NCBI GenBank assembly: GCA_900546995.1
Contig: URFF01000010.1
Location: forward strand, 1-35,945
DNA length: 35,945 bases
Direction of reading: 5' to 3'
From: an uncultured Sutterella sp.
GTDB lineage: Bacteria; Pseudomonadota; Gammaproteobacteria; Burkholderiales; Burkholderiaceae_F
Under the pieces are notes generated by a model. It searched no databases. It was not told where the DNA came from and saw only the letters and a list, made by a program, of their open reading frames with translations. Below are positions 25,325 through 33,528 of this stretch, piece after piece. The position numbers were made by a program, and so were the translations under genes. Positions within the stretch are counted from its first letter, which is position 1; every line of letters begins with the position of its first letter.

Positions 25325-26389
25325 ATGGCCCTTGTATCTTTACGCCAATTATTGGATCACGCCGCAGAAAACGGTTACGGCGTCCCGGCTTTCAATGTCA
25401 ACAACCTCGAACAGGCTCAAGCCATTATGTCGGCCGCCCAAGAGGTGGGAGCCCCCGTCATCATGCAGGCTTCTGCCGGTGCTCGTCGCTATGCTGGTGA
25501 ACTCTTCTTAAGAAGCCTCATTGAAGCAGCCGTGGAAACCTACCCTGACGTACCCGTTTGCATGCACCAAGATCACGGCCAAAACCCCGCCGTCTGCCAA
25601 GGTGCAATGCGTATGGGCTTTACCTCGGTCATGATGGACGGTTCTTTGCAAGGCGACGGAAAAACCATTGCCACCTACGAATACAACGTGGATGTCACCC
25701 GTCGTGTCGTTGAGATGGCTCACTGTATCGGCGTGAGCGTCGAAGGCGAACTCGGTTGCTTGGGATCGCTTGAAACGATGAAGGGGGATAAGGAAGACGG
25801 TCACGGAACCGATGCCAAGATGACCCGTGACCAATTGCTCACCGACCCGGATCAAGCTGCTGATTTTGTTCAACAAACGCAGTTGGATGCCTTGGCGATT
25901 GCAATCGGAACAAGCCATGGTGCTTACAAGTTCTCTCGTAAACCGACCGGTGACATTCTCTCGATTGAACGAGTTAAGGAAATTCACCGTCGCTTACCCA
26001 ATACGCACCTTGTTATGCACGGATCCTCTTCTGTTCCTCAGGAATATCTGGCAGAAATCCGTGAATTCGGCGGTGATATGCGCGAAACCTATGGTGTGCC
26101 TGTTGAAGAAATTCAAGAAGCCATCAAGCACGGTGTGCGTAAAGTCAATATCGATACGGATATCCGTTTGGCAATGACTGCGGCTGTTCGTCGCTATTTG
26201 GTGGAAAATCCCTCCAAATTTGACCCGCGCGAATACTTGAAGGCTGCCCGAAAGGCTGCTTACGAATTGTGCAAGAAACGTTATCTTGAATTTGGCTGTG
26301 AAGGCCAAGGCGCTCGTATCAAACCCGTGGATCTGTTCACGATGGCCAAGCGCTACGGCAATGGTGAACTCAAGCAAAACGTTCTATAA
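25325..26389 (+). CDS. fba: Fructose-bisphosphate aldolase, class II
   Basis: This zinc-dependent aldolase splits fructose-1,6-bisphosphate in glycolysis and runs in reverse in gluconeogenesis. The 354 residues fit the class II form common in Burkholderiales (CbbA/Fba type). Visible marks are AFNVNNLEQAQAIM, the metal-binding HQDHGQNP, the GFTSVMMDGS block, EGELGCLGS, then AIGTSHGAYKF and LVMHGSSSVP with further metal and substrate residues, and KVNIDTDIRLA near the C-terminus. AGGA lies nine bases before ATG 25325. It has its own terminator and so is separate from the purC genes that usually follow it in this order. dgkA intervenes here. Confidence 0.97.
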   Translation: MALVSLRQLLDHAAENGYGVPAFNVNNLEQAQAIMSAAQEVGAPVIMQASAGARRYAGELFLRSLIEAAVETYPDVPVCMHQDHGQNPAVCQGAMRMGFTSVMMDGSLQGDGKTIATYEYNVDVTRRVVEMAHCIGVSVEGELGCLGSLETMKGDKEDGHGTDAKMTRDQLLTDPDQAADFVQQTQLDALAIAIGTSHGAYKFSRKPTGDILSIERVKEIHRRLPNTHLVMHGSSSVPQEYLAEIREFGGDMRETYGVPVEEIQEAIKHGVRKVNIDTDIRLAMTAAVRRYLVENPSKFDPREYLKAARKAAYELCKKRYLEFGCEGQGARIKPVDLFTMAKRYGNGELKQNVL

Positions 26390-26404
26390 TTTTTAACCCG
26401 CTTG

Positions 26405-26438
26405 AAAAGGGGAACCGTTTGAACCGTTCCCCTTTTTT
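26405..26438 (+). terminator. Terminator after fba
   Basis: AAAAGGGGAAC (26405-26415) pairs perfectly with GTTCCCCTTTT (26426-26436) across a 10-nt loop, and the stem runs into TTTTTT. The next gene starts seven bases later. Confidence 0.9.
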
Positions 26439-26444
26439 CGTATC

Positions 26445-26840
26445 ATGAGTGAAATTAAAGACGCCAACGATTTAAAAGGAAAGAGTGGTTTACAACGGCT
26501 GATTAATGCCTGTGGATACTCTAAAGACGGTTTTATAGCAGCTTATCGACACGAGGAAGCGTTCCGGCAAGAGTTTTGGCTCTTGATTCTTGCGGTCATC
26601 ATCGCATGCATACTACCCATTACCTTAATGCAAGCGGTGTTGATTGTGAGCGCGCACCTTCTACTACTCATCGTGGAAATTTTAAATTCAGCGGTTGAAG
26701 CGGTTGTCGACCGAATCGGACCTGAAATTCACCCGCTTTCCAAACGAGCAAAGGATATGGGCAGTTGCGCTGTCACACTCACGATCGTCCTGTGTTTAAT
26801 CGTCTGGTTCAGTGTCCTTTATTGTGCGTTTTTTGCCTAG
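26445..26840 (+). CDS. dgkA: Diacylglycerol kinase
   Basis: DgkA phosphorylates diacylglycerol in the inner membrane and recycles the by-product of membrane-derived oligosaccharide synthesis. The 131 residues show three hydrophobic helices and the family core: ACGYSKDGFIAAYRHEEAFRQE, VEILNSAVEAVVDRIGPEIHPLSKRAKDMGSCAV, with the catalytic Glu and metal-binding Glu in those blocks. The N-terminus is about ten residues longer than in E. coli. The ATG lies only seven bases after the T-run of the fba terminator and has no ribosome binding site. No alternative start was found, so its expression may depend on readthrough or initiation within the hairpin region. Confidence 0.93.
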   Translation: MSEIKDANDLKGKSGLQRLINACGYSKDGFIAAYRHEEAFRQEFWLLILAVIIACILPITLMQAVLIVSAHLLLLIVEILNSAVEAVVDRIGPEIHPLSKRAKDMGSCAVTLTIVLCLIVWFSVLYCAFFA

Positions 26841-26859
26841 CACTCAAATAAAAACCCGC

Positions 26860-26865
26860 TACAAT
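26860..26865 (+). promoter_or_regulatory. Possible -10 box of purC
   Basis: TACAAT in the context GCTACAATT lies 67 bp before purC, repeating the block seen before fba. The -35 region is weak. The leader downstream holds a small CGACC-AACC-GGTCG dyad. Confidence 0.3.
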
Positions 26866-26932
26866 TAGCCTGTTTAGATTCACCGTCGACCAACCGGTCG
26901 GCCTCATTACTTTTCGAGGGGATAAAACGGTT

Positions 26933-27820
26933 ATGCCTATTCTTGATACCTCGCTGCATTCCTTAAAGCGTATCTACCGCGGCAAGGTCCGTGATAGTTA
27001 CGAAGTCGGCGATGATAAATTGTTGATTATCGCCACGGACCGAATTTCAGCTTTTGACGTGATTTTAGAAGACCCGATTCCGTACAAAGGCATGGTTTTA
27101 CAGGCGCTCACGGACTTCTGGTTTGAAAAACTTGACGGGATTGTCCCGAACCACTTAACCGGCATTGACCCCACAACAGTAGTGGCTGCCGACGAAGTCG
27201 AACAAGTCAAAGGACGTTCTGTCGTCGCCATGAAGCTCAAACCGATTCCGATTGAATGCGTGGTTCGCGGTTATATCATCGGTGGCGGTTGGAAAGATTA
27301 TCAAGCCACGGGCAAGGTCTGCGGCGTGCAATTGCCTGCTGGTCTCAAACAAGCCCAGAAATTACCTCAACCGATTTTCACCCCTGCGGCCAAAGCCGAA
27401 GTGGGTACGCACGACGAAAATATTTCCTTTGAAAAAGCTTGCGAAATGGTCGGAGAAGACATCGCCCGTCAGATCCGTGACTACTCCTTGGCTTTGTACC
27501 AACGTGCCGCCGAATATGCCTTAACCAAAGGCATTATCATTGCGGATACGAAGTTTGAATTCGGCCAAGATGAAAACGGAACTGTCCGCCTGATGGATGA
27601 GGTTTTAACGCCTGACTCTTCTCGCTTCTGGCCTGCTGATCAATACAATGAAGGCATGTCTCCGCCTTCTTACGACAAGCAATACATTCGCGATTGGCTT
27701 GAAACTCAACCGTGGAATAAGACCTCGCCGTCTCCGCGTTTACCAGAAGATGTCATTGAAAAGACCTCCGAGAAATATCGTGAGGCCCTCCGTCGTCTGG
27801 CCGATCGTGATGTTATCTAA
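26933..27820 (+). CDS. purC: SAICAR synthetase
   Basis: PurC joins aspartate to CAIR with ATP in purine synthesis. The protein has 295 residues, the length of the longer bacterial form. It begins IYRGKVRDSYEVGDDKLLIIATDRISAFD, the nucleotide-binding strand block. VVRGYIIGGGWKDYQATG, AEVGTHDENISFEKA, IIADTKFEFG and the DEVLTPDSSRFW motif follow. GAGGGG lies about 11 bases before ATG 26933, a little long. purE, purK and sua5 follow on the same strand, as in many Burkholderiales. Confidence 0.97.
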   Translation: MPILDTSLHSLKRIYRGKVRDSYEVGDDKLLIIATDRISAFDVILEDPIPYKGMVLQALTDFWFEKLDGIVPNHLTGIDPTTVVAADEVEQVKGRSVVAMKLKPIPIECVVRGYIIGGGWKDYQATGKVCGVQLPAGLKQAQKLPQPIFTPAAKAEVGTHDENISFEKACEMVGEDIARQIRDYSLALYQRAAEYALTKGIIIADTKFEFGQDENGTVRLMDEVLTPDSSRFWPADQYNEGMSPPSYDKQYIRDWLETQPWNKTSPSPRLPEDVIEKTSEKYREALRRLADRDVI

Positions 27821-27844
27821 TTTTCACGCTTGTTAATTCATTCA

Positions 27845-27884
27845 GAGGGCCGTTTCCCTAATGAAGCGGCTCTCGTTGCTTTTT
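27845..27884 (+). terminator. Possible weak terminator between purC and purE
   Basis: GAGGGCCGTTTC (27845-27856) pairs with GAAGCGGCTCTC (27863-27874) through 12 positions, including two G-U pairs. TTTTT comes only after five more bases (27880-27884), so termination would be inefficient and attenuation is possible. Confidence 0.4.
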
Positions 27885-27930
27885 CTTACTCTCACTCTGC
27901 TTTCGCTTTTCGGCGAATAGGGAACAACAA

Positions 27931-28425
27931 ATGCAAAACACTCCTTTAGTCGGCGTCGTCATGGGATCCAATTCGGATTGGGATATCATGAAAAATGCCT
28001 GCGATATTCTTAAGCAATTCAATGTTCCGTTTGAAGCACAGGTTGTTTCAGCACACCGCATGCCCGACGAAATGTTTCACTATGCAGAAACGGCTCGAGA
28101 GCGCGGCCTGAAAGTGATTATCGCTGGTGCCGGCGGTGCTGCCCATTTACCAGGCATGTTAGCTGCCAAAACCGTCATCCCCGTTTTAGGTGTTCCGATT
28201 CCTTCTCGTTATTTACGCGGCGAAGACTCGTTACTTTCGATCGTTCAGATGCCCAAAGGCGTGCCAGTTGCCACATTTGCAATCGGAGAGGCCGGTGCCG
28301 GCAATGCCGCTTTATTTGCCGTACAAATGCTTGCGGCAGCCGGATGCCTAGAAATGCAAGAAAAAATTGATGCTTTCCGCAAAGCACAAAACGAAAAAGC
28401 CCGCAACATGGCTTTACCCCTTTAA
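27931..28425 (+). CDS. purE: N5-CAIR mutase
   Basis: PurE moves the carboxyl group of N5-CAIR to give CAIR. The 164-residue protein starts with VMGSNSDWDIM (10-20) and contains SAHRMPDEM with the active-site His, and GAGGAAHLPGM. This is the class I form that needs PurK, which is encoded 19 bp downstream. AGGGA precedes ATG 27931. Confidence 0.97.
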   Translation: MQNTPLVGVVMGSNSDWDIMKNACDILKQFNVPFEAQVVSAHRMPDEMFHYAETARERGLKVIIAGAGGAAHLPGMLAAKTVIPVLGVPIPSRYLRGEDSLLSIVQMPKGVPVATFAIGEAGAGNAALFAVQMLAAAGCLEMQEKIDAFRKAQNEKARNMALPL

Positions 28426-28444
28426 TGAATTGAGGTCTTCAAGC

Positions 28445-29617
28445 ATGCAACATGATCATTTGCCGCTTAATCCAGGCCATACGCTTGGCATGATGGGTGG
28501 CGGCCAACTCGGACGAATGTTCGCCATTGAAGCGGCCTACATGGGCTATCACGTCACTGTTTTGGAGCCGGGAGCCGGATCACCCGCCGCCGAAGTTTCT
28601 CTCAAGCATATTGCGCAACCCTATTTGAGTGAAGCCGGGTTAGACGAGCTCGCACAAACAACGAGCGCTGTCAGTACTGAGTTTGAAAATGTCCCGGCAC
28701 AAGCCCTAAATCGCTTAGCTCAAGACGTCTTTGTCGCACCTCCGGGATCGGCTGTTGCCGTTGCTCAAGACCGAAACGCGGAAAAAGAATTTATCGAATC
28801 CGTGGCCAAAGTCCCTGTTGCCCCCCATTTTGCAGTGTTAACAGCTAGCGATATCGAGAAGGCACCCGAGGAACTTTTTCCCGCCATCTTGAAAACGGCA
28901 CGTTTAGGCTACGACGGCAAAGGACAAGTGTTGGTAAATTCTCGAGAAGATTTACACAAAGCCTTTGTTGAACTCAAAGAAGTGGATTGCATTTTAGAAA
29001 AGCGGCTTAACCTGCATCGGGAAGTCTCTGTCATTGTCGCACGCGGTGCAGACGGTCAAACAGCCACCTTCCCTGTCTGCGAAAACTTGCACCGCCGCGG
29101 TATCTTGGCAGTTACCGTCATGCCGGCTCGAGTCCCCGAAGAAACGGCACTAAAAGCTCGGGAGTATGCCACCGCCATTGTTGATGCGTTGCACTACGTC
29201 GGAGTCCTCTGCGTTGAGTTCTTCGTTTTGCAAAACGGTGAAATTGTTGCCAATGAAATGGCCCCACGTCCTCACAACTCGGGGCATGCCACGATTGACG
29301 CTTGTTGGAGTAACCAATTTGAACAACAATTGCGTTGCATGACAGGCCAACCGCTGGCCGATACAACCCAACACTCTCCGGCTGTGATGCTCAATCTATT
29401 GGGTGATTTGTGGTTTGACGAAGACGATAATCCCAAAGAACCCGATTGGCAGAAGGTGTTGGCCGTCCCGGGTGCAAAATTGCATTTATACGGAAAAGCG
29501 CAGGCTCGACACGCAAGGAAAATGGGACACATCACCTGCGTTGGAAAAACGCTTGAAGAAGCCCTTCAACGAGCACAAATGGTTGCTCGGATTTTAGGTT
29601 TACCGGAGCCGAAATAA
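28445..29617 (+). CDS. purK: N5-CAIR synthetase
   Basis: PurK is an ATP-grasp enzyme that carboxylates AIR with bicarbonate and ATP, and feeds PurE. From ATG 28445 it has 390 residues. Marks are GMMGGGQLGRMFAIEAA, VSTEFENVPA, AILKTARLGYDGKGQ with an ATP-binding Lys, and the C-terminal NEMAPRPHNSGHATIDAC. GAGG lies nine bases before the chosen start; a longer in-frame reading from 28367 would overlap purE. sua5 begins right after the stop. Confidence 0.96.
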   Translation: MQHDHLPLNPGHTLGMMGGGQLGRMFAIEAAYMGYHVTVLEPGAGSPAAEVSLKHIAQPYLSEAGLDELAQTTSAVSTEFENVPAQALNRLAQDVFVAPPGSAVAVAQDRNAEKEFIESVAKVPVAPHFAVLTASDIEKAPEELFPAILKTARLGYDGKGQVLVNSREDLHKAFVELKEVDCILEKRLNLHREVSVIVARGADGQTATFPVCENLHRRGILAVTVMPARVPEETALKAREYATAIVDALHYVGVLCVEFFVLQNGEIVANEMAPRPHNSGHATIDACWSNQFEQQLRCMTGQPLADTTQHSPAVMLNLLGDLWFDEDDNPKEPDWQKVLAVPGAKLHLYGKAQARHARKMGHITCVGKTLEEALQRAQMVARILGLPEPK

Positions 29618-29618
29618 T

Positions 29619-30599
29619 ATGGTACCTGTTGACGAAAGAGCGATCCGTGCGGCTGTCGACGTCCTGGAGTGTTCAGGATTGGTAGCCATGCCAACGGAAA
29701 CTGTTTACGGATTGGCCGGCAATGCCGACGATGAAAAAGCAGTTAAGAAAATTTTTGAAGCCAAAAATCGTCCAACGACGCATCCGCTGATTGTGCACAT
29801 CACCGGAGAGGAGGCGCTCGATCATTGGGCCAAAGACATTCCCCAAAGTGCGTATATTTTAGCCAGACGCTTTTGGCCAGGCCCGTTGACAATGATTTTG
29901 AAAAAAGCCGACCATGTCGGTGATTGGGTCACCGGCGGGCAAGATAGCGTGGGATTGCGCTGTCCGTCCCATCCCTGGGCCGTGGCACTCATTAAGGCCT
30001 TTGCCGGCAAACACCATCGCGGCATTGCGGCGCCATCGGCCAATACCTTTGGACGTATCTCCCCAACGTGTGCCCAACATGTTCGCGATGATTTGGGAGA
30101 GAAACCCAAGGGTAAAGTGGATCTTATTTTGGATGGCGGAGACTGTGAAGTCGGCGTTGAGTCCACAATCATCAATTTGTCGGGTGAACGCCCTGAAATT
30201 TTGCGCCACGGTGCCATTACCCGTCACATGCTGGAAGAGGCTTTAGGGTGTTCCATCCCTGATGGCGGAAAAAACTCTCCACGAGCTTCCGGAACATTGA
30301 AAAGTCATTACGCACCGGTTACTAAAGTGATTCTTGTCGATGACATCGCACAAGGGCTCAAAGAGTATGCCGGTCATAAAATCGCGGTGATGGCTCCCGC
30401 CGACAAATTGTCGGTCACACCATCGAACGTAGTGAAATGGTTTGCCGCCGATCATGATGCCGCGGCTTACATGCATTCACTTTATTCACGTTTGCATGAG
30501 CTCGATAAAGCCGGCGCAGAGTTTATTCTCATTGAACGTCCGGCCACTGGTGACCGTTGGGATGCCGTGCAAGACCGTTTAACTCGCGCAGCTGCCTAA
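29619..30599 (+). CDS. Threonylcarbamoyl-AMP synthase, Sua5 type
   Basis: This enzyme makes threonylcarbamoyl-AMP from threonine, bicarbonate and ATP, the first step of tRNA t6A synthesis. At 326 residues it is the long Sua5 form: a YrdC domain in about the first 205 residues (MPTETVYGLAGNA, FEAKNRPTTHPLIVHI, GLRCPSHP, APSANTFGRISPT, GVESTIINL), then a linker with ASGTLKSHYAP and a smaller C-terminal Sua5 domain. GGAG of the purK end precedes ATG 29619, so it is coupled to purK. The purC-purE-purK-sua5 order is common in Burkholderiales. It complements tsaE at 23409. Confidence 0.95.
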   Translation: MVPVDERAIRAAVDVLECSGLVAMPTETVYGLAGNADDEKAVKKIFEAKNRPTTHPLIVHITGEEALDHWAKDIPQSAYILARRFWPGPLTMILKKADHVGDWVTGGQDSVGLRCPSHPWAVALIKAFAGKHHRGIAAPSANTFGRISPTCAQHVRDDLGEKPKGKVDLILDGGDCEVGVESTIINLSGERPEILRHGAITRHMLEEALGCSIPDGGKNSPRASGTLKSHYAPVTKVILVDDIAQGLKEYAGHKIAVMAPADKLSVTPSNVVKWFAADHDAAAYMHSLYSRLHELDKAGAEFILIERPATGDRWDAVQDRLTRAAA

Positions 30600-30613
30600 T
30601 CTTTGGAGGGGCA

Positions 30614-31369
30614 ATGTCAGATAACCTCATCCGTTTATCAAAACGCTTAAGTGATTTAGGCATTGCCTCACGCCGGCAAGCCGATGCCTGGATAGAAAAA
30701 GGTTGGGTTAAGGTGGACGATCACATCGCTGTGTTGGGCGAAAAAGTGACCCCAACACAACGCATCCGCATTTCCTCGAAGGCTCGCGCAGAACAGGCCC
30801 GGTTAGTTACCGTTTTAATCAATAAGCCGGTCGGTTATGTGAGTGGCCAAGCCGAAGACGGTTACGAACCCGCGAAAGTGCTCGTCACACCACAAAATCG
30901 CTGGTCTCAAGATAACACTCCCGTCCAATTTTGCCGCTCATACTTACAACACCTTGTTCCCGCCGGGCGACTGGACATTGACTCCGTGGGACTCTTGGTG
31001 CTCACTCAAGACGGCCGAATCGCCAAACAAATTATTGGAGAAAATAGTTCCATTGAGAAAGAGTATATCGTTCGAGTGGCTAACACTGACGGTTCAGCCC
31101 CCACCCTTTCTCCAGAGGGGTTGGCGCTTTTAAATCATGGACTCTCACTGGATGGTGAGGCCCTTTTACCGGCCAAAGTTGAGTGGCTCAATGAAAGCGA
31201 ATTGCGTTTTATTCTCAAAGAAGGCAAAAAACGCCAAATTCGCCGAATGTGTGAAGCTGTCGGCCTTAAAGTCTTACGCTTAAAACGCGTTCGCGTCGGC
31301 AACATTCGTCTCGGTGCCTTACCGGTTGGCCAATGGCGTTATTTATCTGATAGTGAGCAATTTGACTAA
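30614..31369 (+). CDS. rRNA pseudouridine synthase, RsuA/RluB/RluF family
   Basis: This 251-residue enzyme isomerises a uridine in rRNA or tRNA. An N-terminal S4 RNA-binding domain (LSKRLSDLGIASRRQADAWIEKGWVKV) is followed by the catalytic domain with VLINKPVGYVSG, the active-site Asp121 in AGRLDIDSVGLLVLT, KEYIVRV and LKEGKKRQIRRMCEAVGLKVLRLKRVRVG. The S4 segment looks most like RluF, but the exact target uridine cannot be told. GGAGGGG lies just before ATG 30614. The reading frame is open upstream to 30557, inside sua5, which I reject as a start. Confidence 0.92.
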   Translation: MSDNLIRLSKRLSDLGIASRRQADAWIEKGWVKVDDHIAVLGEKVTPTQRIRISSKARAEQARLVTVLINKPVGYVSGQAEDGYEPAKVLVTPQNRWSQDNTPVQFCRSYLQHLVPAGRLDIDSVGLLVLTQDGRIAKQIIGENSSIEKEYIVRVANTDGSAPTLSPEGLALLNHGLSLDGEALLPAKVEWLNESELRFILKEGKKRQIRRMCEAVGLKVLRLKRVRVGNIRLGALPVGQWRYLSDSEQFD

Positions 31370-31396
31370 TCTCGATACACCAAGAGTTCTCTGCAA

Positions 31397-32254
31397 ATGA
31401 GCCGCTCCGTTCATGCTCAATGGCTGTTGATCCTCGTCACCCTACTCTGGGGATCAACCTTTCTCACGTTACAGACGGCCCTTCATTGGGCAGATCCCGT
31501 GGCTGTCGTTGCCCTTCGATTCATTCTGGCAAGCATTATTCTTTTTGCTCTCATCAAAGGGCGCGTTGACCGTATCTCGTTTTACGAGTGGAAGGCTGGA
31601 ATTGCCGTCGGTTTTTGTATCTTCGGGGTTTATACCCTGCAAACGATTGGACTCGCGTCCATTCCAAGTAGTACCTCTGCGTTCTTAACTGGTCTTTATA
31701 TTGCCTTTGTTCCGCTTTTACAGTGGTTGTTTTTGCGCCAAAAACCCACTTCAACCATTGTTTTAACCACAGTGATGGCTTTTTGCGGCATGGCCTTATT
31801 CGCGAACCCCTTTGCTTTGGATTTTTCCGGTCAAATCGGTGAATGGATCACGATTTTGAGTGCCTTGATTTGTGCGGTGGAAATTCTCACAGTCAGCCAT
31901 TTCGCTTCGGGTTGCAGACCGCTTTACTTGAGTTTTACCCAGATGATTACTGTCGCTTTGTTGGCCTGCGGCACGTTACTATTTCATGAACCGGTTCAAA
32001 CCACCCAATGGACCTGGGAGCTCGCAGCCTGCATCAGCGCTCTTGCAGGTATCGTGGCCTTTGTTCAATTTGGCATCGGTTGGGCACTAAAATACGTATC
32101 GGCATTGAAGGCGACACTGATCTATTCATTGGAACCTGTTTTTGCAGGCATCATTGGTTGGGTGGCGGGCGAACGATTAGGCCTATCAGAATGGCTCCGG
32201 GCGGTGATGATTAGCGCATGGCGTCCTCAACCCAGAAAGCGTCGTCAGAATTAG
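31397..32254 (+). CDS. EamA-family (DMT) transporter, unusual C-terminus
   Basis: This 285-residue inner-membrane protein belongs to the drug/metabolite transporter superfamily. It starts with LLILVTLLWGSTFLTLQTAL and has two EamA repeats, with YALKATLIYSLEPVFAGI-like sequence (KATLIYSLEPVFAG) before the last helix and WVAGERLGLSEWL after it. Nine hydrophobic helices are clear. The tenth should follow, but reads only AVMISAW and then becomes the basic RPQPRKRRQN and stops. A neighbouring frame after a one-base shift reads MASSTQKASSELGG, which looks like a normal EamA tail. A small deletion near 32218 is therefore likely, or the short basic tail is real. The substrate is unknown. murI starts ten bases after the stop. 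Confidence 0.88.
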   Translation: MSRSVHAQWLLILVTLLWGSTFLTLQTALHWADPVAVVALRFILASIILFALIKGRVDRISFYEWKAGIAVGFCIFGVYTLQTIGLASIPSSTSAFLTGLYIAFVPLLQWLFLRQKPTSTIVLTTVMAFCGMALFANPFALDFSGQIGEWITILSALICAVEILTVSHFASGCRPLYLSFTQMITVALLACGTLLFHEPVQTTQWTWELAACISALAGIVAFVQFGIGWALKYVSALKATLIYSLEPVFAGIIGWVAGERLGLSEWLRAVMISAWRPQPRKRRQN

Positions 32255-32263
32255 GAGGCAAAC

Positions 32264-33064
32264 ATGTCATCGACACAAGCGATCGGTTTTTTTGATTCCG
32301 GCTGGGGTGGTTTATCCATTTTGCTTGCAGCACGAGAAACACTGCCTCACGAAAATTTTTACTATGTTGCCGATTGCGGTTACGCCCCTTATGGTGACCA
32401 AACCCACGACTATATTTTGAATAGAGCCCGCAAAATCACGGATTTTCTTTTAAATACACAAAAGGTCAAAGCCATCGTCATCGCTTGTAACACGGCAACT
32501 GCCGAAGCAGCCCAAACACTTCGAGAAGAAAATCCCCAAGCCATTATTATCGGCGTTGAGCCGGCTATTAAACCTGCTATCTCACATTCTCAAAAACACA
32601 GAATCGGTGTGATCGCCACCGATCGAACGATCGCATCAGCACGATACCAAGAGCTCCTGGCGCGTTATGCACAAGACTGTGTCGTTCACTCTCAAGGCTG
32701 TCCCGGTTTGATGGAATGTGTGGAAAAAGGAGAACTTAATACAGCCTCGACTCGAGCGCTGCTAAGTCAATATCTGGGATCCATGCGTGATGATGGCATT
32801 GATACCCTTGTTTTGGGGTGTACCCATTATCCCTTCCTTGCCGAAGCCATCCAAGAAACCATGGGCTACCCCATTGAACTCATGGAACCCGGTGCTGCGG
32901 TGAGCCGTTACCTGAAAAATCGTCTTCTGGATCAAAACCTCTTAACCGATTCAATGGAAAAAGGATTTGATCGGTTTTATGTCAGTGATCTTAATGAAGC
33001 GCGAAAGACCGTTGCGCAAAGACTTTATCCCTGCGCAACGCACTTTGAACCATTGCCAATTTGA
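32264..33064 (+). CDS. murI: Glutamate racemase
   Basis: MurI makes D-glutamate for peptidoglycan. The 266 residues carry both catalytic cysteines, Cys75 in ACNTATAEA and Cys186 in LGCTHYPFL, and the acid Asp11 in FFDSGWGGLSIL. Trp in place of the usual Val or Ile after DSG is a small deviation. YVADCGYAPYGDQ and GVEPAIKPA are also typical. AGGAGG precedes ATG 32264 at ideal spacing. It converges on the thioesterase gene at 33085, with only 20 bp between and no hairpin evident. Confidence 0.97.
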   Translation: MSSTQAIGFFDSGWGGLSILLAARETLPHENFYYVADCGYAPYGDQTHDYILNRARKITDFLLNTQKVKAIVIACNTATAEAAQTLREENPQAIIIGVEPAIKPAISHSQKHRIGVIATDRTIASARYQELLARYAQDCVVHSQGCPGLMECVEKGELNTASTRALLSQYLGSMRDDGIDTLVLGCTHYPFLAEAIQETMGYPIELMEPGAAVSRYLKNRLLDQNLLTDSMEKGFDRFYVSDLNEARKTVAQRLYPCATHFEPLPI

Positions 33065-33084
33065 GAAAAGGCTTTAATACTCAA

Positions 33085-33522
33085 CTACTCACGAGTTTGT
33101 CCGGCAACACGATCGGTGAGATAGGACTGCATTTTTTCTCGAAGCTCGGAGGGAATCGGGGTTGAGCGGCGCGTTTGAGGATCAATGCAAACCATCGTTT
33201 CGCTACAGGTGACGTGAAGATTCTCCCCTTTATAGAATTCAATCTCCACGGTAAAAGAGCTGTTACCGATATGACTTACCCATAGTCGCATCTCGCCTTG
33301 ATCGCCAATGTGAAAGGGCTTCATAAAGTCAGATTTAATAGATACCACCGGAATGAGCACATTGGTTTGAGACATATTTTCCCAAGGTAAATTGAGTCCC
33401 TCACGAAACCAGTCTTCAACCAAGCCGTTGAACATCACATAAAAATTCGGATGAAACACAATCCCTGCCGGATCGCAATGAGCGAAGCGAATCATGCAGG
33501 GCTTAATGAAAATTTTTGGCAA
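33085..33522 (-). CDS. Hotdog acyl-CoA thioesterase (4HBT family)
   Basis: This 145-residue protein belongs to the YbgC/4-hydroxybenzoyl-CoA thioesterase family, which hydrolyses acyl-CoA thioesters. The active-site segment RFAHCDPAGIVFHPNFY contains Asp17, followed by the long helix NGLVEDWFREGL, and the fold continues with SDFMKPFHIGD and CSETMVCID. The substrate is not known. I accept the TTG start at 33522: AAGGAG lies nine bases upstream, and the residues before the DPAG motif form the expected first strand. ATG 33495 would cut this strand. It is the last gene of a tight minus-strand operon, seven bases or fewer after the cyclase gene. Confidence 0.88.
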   Translation of the reverse strand: MPKIFIKPCMIRFAHCDPAGIVFHPNFYVMFNGLVEDWFREGLNLPWENMSQTNVLIPVVSIKSDFMKPFHIGDQGEMRLWVSHIGNSSFTVEIEFYKGENLHVTCSETMVCIDPQTRRSTPIPSELREKMQSYLTDRVAGQTRE

Positions 33523-33528
33523 TTTCCT

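Noticed and set aside
29822..30246. Overlapping frames of 110-131 codons within sua5
   Set aside because: They are shadows of a gene whose YrdC and Sua5 motifs are all in one frame.
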